In this document: positions 59,097 through 64,000 of the stretch, one piece after another
Position numbering within the stretch: the stretch's first letter is position 1
How the letters are laid out: each line of letters begins with the position of its first letter
NCBI GenBank assembly: GCA_964530235.1
Contig: CAZGYB010000006.1
Span: forward strand, 1-64,000
DNA: 64,000 bases
Source of the DNA: UM-FILTER-33-9 sp964530235
GTDB lineage: Bacteria; Patescibacteriota; Microgenomatia; UBA1406; GWC2-37-13
Reading direction: 5' to 3'
Translations under genes and position numbers: made by a program
Notes under the pieces: model-generated
What the model saw: only the letters and a program-made list of their open reading frames with translations
Told to the model about the DNA's origin: nothing
Database searches by the model: none

Positions 59097-59555
59097 ATGA
59101 AAAAAGTACAACTCACAGAAGAAGGATATGCCCTATTACAGCAAGAGCTTCAATCTTTAAAAAAAGAAAGACTTCCTGTTGCGATCGAAAAATTGCAGAA
59201 AGCCCGGTCTATGGGCGATTTAAAAGAAAATAACGCATATTCATCTGCACGCGACGAACTTGCGCTTCTTGAAGGAAGAGTACAAGAAATTGAAGATATA
59301 CTGAAAAATGTCGAGATTATTAACCGCGCATTAAAACAGAATGAAATTACCATTGGTGCCCGTGTCACTATCGCAGTCGAAGGAAATAAAGAACAGTTTC
59401 ACATCGTAGGCGAATACGAAGCAGATCCCATGAATAAGCGGGTATCCCACACTTCTCCAATTGGGCAGGCCTTGATGGGCAAAAAAGTCGGCGACACAGT
59501 ACAAATCGAAATTCCTTCTGGCAAAATCATATATAAAATTGTTGATATTAAGTAG
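59097..59555 (+). CDS. greA: Transcription elongation factor GreA
   Basis: 152 residues. The N-terminal coiled-coil has the conserved tip region (QKARSMGDLKENNAYSSARDELALLEGRVQEIEDIL), which reaches the polymerase active site to rescue backtracked complexes. The C-terminal FKBP-like domain ends in SPIGQALMGKKVGDTVQIEIPSG. Normal length. It overlaps the convergent ACT-domain gene by 8 bases. Confidence 0.96.
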   Translation: MKKVQLTEEGYALLQQELQSLKKERLPVAIEKLQKARSMGDLKENNAYSSARDELALLEGRVQEIEDILKNVEIINRALKQNEITIGARVTIAVEGNKEQFHIVGEYEADPMNKRVSHTSPIGQALMGKKVGDTVQIEIPSGKIIYKIVDIK

Positions 59556-60207
59556 TATTTCCACGGAATAGTTTTTTCAGCGCGGAAAACCCAAGTTCTA
59601 CTTCAGAATCTTTCAATAAAATAGTAAATTCTGTATTGGTTGAAACAATATCAATGATATTAATATTGTTCCATGCCAATGTTTTTAGAATCCGATAGTA
59701 CACCCCGGGCATCTCAACATTTTCCTGAGGCAGACGAATGGTTATCGCGGTCAGATTGCTAAGTAACGCAATAACTTTTTCATTTTTAAACACCGTTTCA
59801 AGGCGTTTCAAAAAAAACATATTCGTAATTACCGCAGTTTCAAAAACTCCCTGTGTGATAGTACAGAATAGATTCTTTGTTTGGGCGCCAGGATGAAATA
59901 GTTTTCCAGCCTTCTCTATCAATCCTTCAGAATTCTCATAGGTTATTTCGACAAGTCCTGAGCGAAGAATCATTTCAGGAACACCATCGAAAATACGATT
60001 TACGTTTCGTGTTTGGACTGGAGCACGGTATCGTCTCAAAGCCATAACAACAGCTCCTGTTTTCACTGATTTATGCAGTTTTTTTTCAATCTCCGGACTA
60101 AGAAAACGTGCAAGTGAAGATAAGTTGATAATTCCCTTTTGAAGCGCTTCTTCAACAAAAGGTTCTTTGTGAACAAACTCAGCAACCACCTCAGCGATTG
60201 TTACCAT
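59548..60207 (-). CDS. ACT-domain protein, probable amino-acid sensor
   Basis: 219 residues. The N-terminal 75 residues are helical (VAEFVHKEPFVEEALQKGIINLSSLARFLSPEIEKKL) and might be a DNA- or partner-binding region. The C-terminal half shows ACT-type repeats as in the aspartokinase tail: LSNLTAITIRLPQENVEMPGVYYRILKTLAWNNINIIDIVST. A regulatory role is inferred. An inverted repeat covers its own promoter. Confidence 0.65.
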   Translation of the reverse strand: MVTIAEVVAEFVHKEPFVEEALQKGIINLSSLARFLSPEIEKKLHKSVKTGAVVMALRRYRAPVQTRNVNRIFDGVPEMILRSGLVEITYENSEGLIEKAGKLFHPGAQTKNLFCTITQGVFETAVITNMFFLKRLETVFKNEKVIALLSNLTAITIRLPQENVEMPGVYYRILKTLAWNNINIIDIVSTNTEFTILLKDSEVELGFSALKKLFRGNTT

Positions 60208-60208
60208 A

Positions 60209-60245
60209 GTGTTAATATTTTAACACTTTATATCTATTTTGTAAA
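60209..60245 (-). promoter_or_regulatory. Promoter and inverted repeat of the ACT-domain gene
   Basis: On the minus strand TTTACA (60245-60240), a 17-base spacer and TAAAAT (60222-60217) precede the ATG at 60207 by 9 bases. The -10 is inside an inverted repeat with 7-base arms GTGTTAA/TTAACAC (60209-60226), a candidate operator. Confidence 0.55.
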
Positions 60246-60259
60246 TATATTACTTAAAA

Positions 60260-60287
60260 TTGACAAAATAAATATTATTCTTATAAT
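60260..60287 (+). promoter_or_regulatory. Promoter of the acetyltransferase-M20-lysS operon
   Basis: TTGACA (60260-60265), a 16-base spacer and TATAAT (60282-60287) are both consensus. The transcript would start near 60294, leaving a leader of about 18 bases. The three downstream genes overlap one another, so this promoter should serve all of them. Confidence 0.8.
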
Positions 60288-60311
60288 TACGTATGTTTCA
60301 GTTTTACCTAT

Positions 60312-61370
60312 ATGGCAGCGGAATTACCAAATAACGGGAACGGATATGATATCCCTGCGCACCCTGGTCCAAGCAGCGTTGGTGAAATCATATATCCGCC
60401 TGTACCAGCAACAGAGCAGCGAAAAAAAGGTTTTTATCCTCACGTTGTAGAGGATCAATCATTATTGGTCTCTCTCGTCTCTGAATTTGCCCAATTCCCT
60501 TTTGGTGAAGAAACAGAAAGTGGACCGGTAACAAGATACAGTGAACGGGTTGTTGTAGTAGGTCGAGTTCTTTTAGATCTAACAGAAGAGGCCCGCCAAA
60601 CGCTGATACCTTTTGTTGAAGGGCTCATTCCACTTCAGGGTTGCGGTGAAGAACTCCTTGAAGATTGTTGCATCCTTTACCTTGGGAAAAATCAACCTGA
60701 CAGAACTACTCCATATGAGAGGTTAGAAACACAAATATCACAAGTGACTCAGGTCTTTTCTGCTCAAGAAGAAACCACTGGACATGACATGTCTCCATTT
60801 CAAATCAGAATATTAACCGAAAGTGAGAGAATTGATCCTGCAGTAGTACGCCAGTATGGAGAACTCTATCAAGTATTCGGTTGGGAATACATAGACGTCG
60901 TTAACCTTCTTAACAACCCACACAATACGTTGGTTGCTGCGTTTGAAGGTGAAAGCATAGTTAGCTCAGGAATGGCAGAACGGGCTAATCTCACAATACG
61001 CCGTGGAGAACAACACTTCCCTTTTATCATGTATGAAATGACCGAGGCTGCAACACGCGAGCCACACCGCAAACGCGGTCTGTATACCGCAGTAGCAACA
61101 GAAATGATGCGCTTTCTGGCTTCAACAGATGTTCACCTTGCTTATGCTGAATCAAATGCGGAAGCGCCGGGTGTTTTAAAAGCTGCTCACCGTCTTGGAA
61201 GACATCATAGTCTAAACGCACTCGAACAATTTGGCTTTCCTGCTCGTTTACTAGAACAGCACGTAAGGATTTCTGCTGGAATGAATGATCGTAGGCCCCC
61301 ACAACAAAAAAATGATCTTCTCCCAACATTTATGTCCCGTAATCAATTAATACAACAGTATGGATCATAA
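60312..61370 (+). CDS. GNAT-fold acetyltransferase with an uncharacterised N-terminal domain
   Basis: 352 residues. The first about 155 residues match no domain I know. The C-terminal part is a GNAT domain: LVAAFEGESIVSSGMAE, then MYEMTEAATREPHRKRGLYTAVATEMMRFLAS in two stretches, where HRKRGLYTAV is the acetyl-CoA loop. Substrate unknown. It overlaps the following M20 gene by 11 bases and repeats the acetyltransferase-then-M20 order of 12214-14103. Confidence 0.72.
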   Translation: MAAELPNNGNGYDIPAHPGPSSVGEIIYPPVPATEQRKKGFYPHVVEDQSLLVSLVSEFAQFPFGEETESGPVTRYSERVVVVGRVLLDLTEEARQTLIPFVEGLIPLQGCGEELLEDCCILYLGKNQPDRTTPYERLETQISQVTQVFSAQEETTGHDMSPFQIRILTESERIDPAVVRQYGELYQVFGWEYIDVVNLLNNPHNTLVAAFEGESIVSSGMAERANLTIRRGEQHFPFIMYEMTEAATREPHRKRGLYTAVATEMMRFLASTDVHLAYAESNAEAPGVLKAAHRLGRHHSLNALEQFGFPARLLEQHVRISAGMNDRRPPQQKNDLLPTFMSRNQLIQQYGS

Positions 61371-62502
61371 AAAAACAGTAACTAGCTTATTGAAAAAACT
61401 TGTCGCAATTCCATCAAAATATCCCGATGAACAACAAATTGCAGATTTTATTTTTACATATCTTTCGAATCGGGGTATCACGGTATCAAAGCAGATAGTT
61501 GAAAAAAACCGATACAATATCGTAGCAGAAAAAGGGGTGGGGGAAAGGTCCATACTTTTCTATGGACATTTGGATACGATTGCTGTCACCGACGGATGGA
61601 AAACAGATCCGTTCAAACTTATTATCAGAAATGACCGCGCATACGGACTCGGCGCATGGGACATGAAAAGCGGTTTAGTTGCAAATATCGTTACCTTTCT
61701 CAATACTCCGGTAAAACACACAAAACTCAAACTTGCTTTTTGTGTTGATGAGGAGAATATTTCAAAAGGAGGGTATCACCTCATAAAAACTCATTTTTTT
61801 AAGGACGTCGTCTGTCTTGTTTCACCTGAACCTTCATTCAAACACAAATTACAAGGGATAGTAACAGGAAGAGTCGGTCGAGCACCTTATATCATTTCTA
61901 TACAAGGAATTCCAAAACATTTCGGGTATTATGATGAAAAATGTGATCCTTCTCTTTTCACCGCAGATCTTATTCAAAATCTTCGAAACCTGAATAAATC
62001 AGTAAAGGAAAAAAAACAGTTTATATATGTAAATTCTATAAGCACACAAAGAACGGGTCTTTCAACTCCTTCGCGTATTACCCTTGAAATCGACACTTCA
62101 GTTCTCCCACCAACTGAACATCAAGACATGAAACAATATATTGAGTCTATAGTAAAGGAAGTTTGTAGAAAATATAACGGTTACTTTTCCGTATCGGTGG
62201 AATATGTTTCGCGAGAAACGCCGTTTCTTGAAGGATACCAAATCAAAGCATCTGATCCCTATCTTCCACTTTTAACAGAAAGCATACGGAAAATAACTCA
62301 TAAGAAAGCACAACCCTATTTCCGTTCATCTGTCGCAGACGACAATATTTTTGGAAGCGCCGGAGTATCAACGCTTGGTATCGGTCCGGTCGGAGGAAAC
62401 GCGCATGCCCCAAATGAATGGGTTTCCCTCTCATCAGTGTATTCGTTGTATAATATACTGCAAACATTTATTCTGTTAGCAGATCAAAAAAGAAAGCTAT
62501 GA
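61360..62502 (+). CDS. M20 family metallohydrolase (ArgE/DapE/carboxypeptidase type)
   Basis: A 380-residue dizinc amidohydrolase. Ligands are in FYGHLDTIAV, GLGAWDMKSG, CVDEENISKG and GGNAHAPNEW. It is a paralogue in type of the gene at 12964, with DEEN in place of DEEY and a better-kept C-terminus. It overlaps the acetyltransferase gene by 11 bases and lysS by 4 (ATGA), so it is tied to lysyl-tRNA synthetase expression. Deacylation of an N-acyl amino acid or peptide hydrolysis is the expected chemistry. Confidence 0.87.
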   Translation: MDHKKTVTSLLKKLVAIPSKYPDEQQIADFIFTYLSNRGITVSKQIVEKNRYNIVAEKGVGERSILFYGHLDTIAVTDGWKTDPFKLIIRNDRAYGLGAWDMKSGLVANIVTFLNTPVKHTKLKLAFCVDEENISKGGYHLIKTHFFKDVVCLVSPEPSFKHKLQGIVTGRVGRAPYIISIQGIPKHFGYYDEKCDPSLFTADLIQNLRNLNKSVKEKKQFIYVNSISTQRTGLSTPSRITLEIDTSVLPPTEHQDMKQYIESIVKEVCRKYNGYFSVSVEYVSRETPFLEGYQIKASDPYLPLLTESIRKITHKKAQPYFRSSVADDNIFGSAGVSTLGIGPVGGNAHAPNEWVSLSSVYSLYNILQTFILLADQKRKL

Positions 62503-64000
62503 TTTGGGTTGATCGTGAGGTAAAAAAATTGATGGACCGGAAACTACCCCTTGAGTGGGTTGATGATATGAAAACTCCTTCTGGACGTATTCATGTCGGC
62601 TCGCTACGGGGGGTGCTTGTACATGATCTCGTATATAAAGCGTTTCAGGAAAAAGGAATTGCGTCTCGTTTCTCTTACGTTTTTAACGATATGGATCCGA
62701 TGGACGCAATCCCTTCTTATCTTGATCAAAAAAAATGGGGGGTTTACGCCGGTAAACCTCTCAATAAAATCCCATCTCCGGTTGAAGGATATAAAAGCTT
62801 TGCTACATTTTATGCACAGGAATTTATCGATGTCTTCAATTCGCTTAACTGTCATCCGCAGATTATTTGGTCTCATGAACTCTATGAGTCGGGGAAGATA
62901 AATAATGCAATCAGACTATTTTTAGATAATTCTGAGAAAGTTAGGGAAATTTATAAAAAAGTGACGAAAAAAGAACGGAAATCTGATTGGATTCCATTTA
63001 ATCCAGTCTGTGAACAGTGCGGAAATGTCGGTACAACAAATGCATATCTTTGGGACGGAACATATGTCCATTACCGCTGTGAACCTAAAATAGTTGATTG
63101 GGCAACCGGCTGCGGGTATGAAGGCAAAACAACTCCCTTTGACGGTAGGGGAAAACTTCCTTGGAAGCTCGACTGGCCAGCTCATTGGAAAGTCATCGGA
63201 ATCACAGTTGAATCATCCGGTAAAGACCACATGTCTTCGGGAGGTTCGTATGATATGGCAATACATTTTTGTAAAGAAATTCTAAACATAAAACCTCCAG
63301 ACTCGCTTGGCGGATATGAGTGGTTTACGGTAGGCGGACGGAAAATGTCTTCTTCAAAAGGGATCGGAACTTCTGCAAAAGAAGTTACTGAAATCCTTCC
63401 TCCTGAAGTATTTCGTTTTTTTATGGTAAGGACCCCTATCACAACCCATCTCGATTTTAACCCATTCGGCGAAACAATACCCAATCTGTTTGATGATTAT
63501 GACCGGTGTTTGAATGCTTATTATGACAAACGCGAAGGTAAAATTCCTGAGGGAAAACAGGGAGACGTACTCTCTGATTTCGCACGCATTATTGAACTTT
63601 CTGAAGTTACACCGTATTCAAAAAAAAGACCTTTTCTTCCCCGGTTTAGAACGGTTGCAAACCTGTTGGCTGCTCATAAAAATCCTGCTCTCCATTTTTC
63701 TCAAAACATAGGAAATCCTCTAACCGAAACGGAGAGCGCTATTCTGACCGAACGAATTCATTATGCAAAAATATATATAACGAAGTATGCGGGAACTCGA
63801 ACTTCCCAAACAAATGAATCAGAGAAAAAATTCGAGATGAATGCGAAGCAAAAAGAGTTTCTTTCTTCTCTTGCTGGTGCTTTAAAGCAGCTTTCACAAC
63901 CGGATCAAGAAACCATTCAAACCGTTTTTTTTGCTGAAATAAAAAAAGCGGATCTGCCTCCAAAAGAAGCATTTCAAGCGTTCTATCAAAAACTCACCGG
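62499..64000 (+). CDS. lysS: Lysyl-tRNA synthetase, class I (3' end outside window)
   Basis: About 500 residues are visible and the frame stays open to the window end. It starts MIWVDREVKKLMDRKLPLEW, has the HIGH-type TPSGRIHVGSLRG (about residues 25-37), a zinc-like pair CEQCGNVG, and the KMSSSKG loop in GGRKMSSSKGIGTS. This is the archaeal-type class I enzyme (LysRS1), unrelated to the usual bacterial class II form. The ATG overlaps the M20 stop as ATGA. Confidence 0.93.
   Translation, partial: MIWVDREVKKLMDRKLPLEWVDDMKTPSGRIHVGSLRGVLVHDLVYKAFQEKGIASRFSYVFNDMDPMDAIPSYLDQKKWGVYAGKPLNKIPSPVEGYKSFATFYAQEFIDVFNSLNCHPQIIWSHELYESGKINNAIRLFLDNSEKVREIYKKVTKKERKSDWIPFNPVCEQCGNVGTTNAYLWDGTYVHYRCEPKIVDWATGCGYEGKTTPFDGRGKLPWKLDWPAHWKVIGITVESSGKDHMSSGGSYDMAIHFCKEILNIKPPDSLGGYEWFTVGGRKMSSSKGIGTSAKEVTEILPPEVFRFFMVRTPITTHLDFNPFGETIPNLFDDYDRCLNAYYDKREGKIPEGKQGDVLSDFARIIELSEVTPYSKKRPFLPRFRTVANLLAAHKNPALHFSQNIGNPLTETESAILTERIHYAKIYITKYAGTRTSQTNESEKKFEMNAKQKEFLSSLAGALKQLSQPDQETIQTVFFAEIKKADLPPKEAFQAFYQKLT

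Noticed and set aside
1..64000. Prophage, transposase or integrative element
   Set aside because: No integrase, transposase, capsid, terminase or conjugation gene was recognised.

Overview
The window reads as a piece of a small-genome bacterial chromosome of the Candidate Phyla Radiation (Patescibacteria), most likely from the Microgenomates side. This is inferred from gene content. The DNA is AT-rich, genes are packed and often overlap by 1-30 bases, and TGA is used as stop (ordinary bacterial code). Alanyl-tRNA synthetase is short, DNA polymerase I is reduced to a stand-alone 5'-3' exonuclease, and two t6A enzymes are fused. Many start codons lie only 4-14 bases after a TATAAT-like box with no room for a Shine-Dalgarno site, so leaderless transcripts appear common. 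No insertion sequence, prophage or CRISPR array was seen.

Layout. 1-1.7 kb: end of a penicillin-binding protein, then signal peptidase I. 1.7-4.2 kb: a tryptophan unit (TrpR-type repressor with a near-canonical trp operator, trpB, trpS). 4.3-9.6 kb: rarA and a four-gene carotenoid operon (crtI, crtB, prenyl synthase, fused lycopene cyclase), meeting a secreted beta-propeller gene tail to tail. 11.6-14.1 kb: a YerC-type TrpR-family regulator divergent from what looks like a histidine attenuator (leader peptide ending GHHHPHT, then mutually exclusive hairpins) in front of an acetyltransferase and an M20 hydrolase. 14.1-16.3 kb: epimerase-like cupin, TrmH, a nuclease-like protein, and a tRNA gene whose anticodon loop is interrupted by an inverted-repeat insertion containing a whole tRNA(CAT).

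16.3-24.5 kb: envelope glycan cluster (GT2, O-antigen-ligase-like, GT39-like, three GT4, FemAB-like). 24.5-34.6 kb, minus strand: lon, then a nine-gene unit transcribed from an Rrf2 regulator through sufC-B-D-S-U and a ferredoxin to a two-subunit 2-oxoacid:ferredoxin oxidoreductase, so Fe-S assembly and its likely clients share one transcript. 34.7-40.9 kb: accessory region of poorly known genes, including a nuclease-helicase (DUF2075 type) coupled to a MazG-like pyrophosphohydrolase (possible defence pair) and two tiny overlapping membrane proteins.

41-64 kb: housekeeping. tsaD with a tsaC-tsaE fusion, ftsH, polA exonuclease domain, a nuclease of the SNase family, an AsnB-like synthase domain, an Elp3-like enzyme, secA with three envelope/repair genes, alaS, an HD hydrolase, a tRNA-binding protein, a thioredoxin-like anchored protein, tRNA-Glu, greA, an ACT-domain protein, a second acetyltransferase plus M20 pair, and a class I lysyl-tRNA synthetase cut by the window end. 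A recurring theme is amino-acid-responsive control (Trp, probably His) in a lineage usually regarded as auxotrophic.
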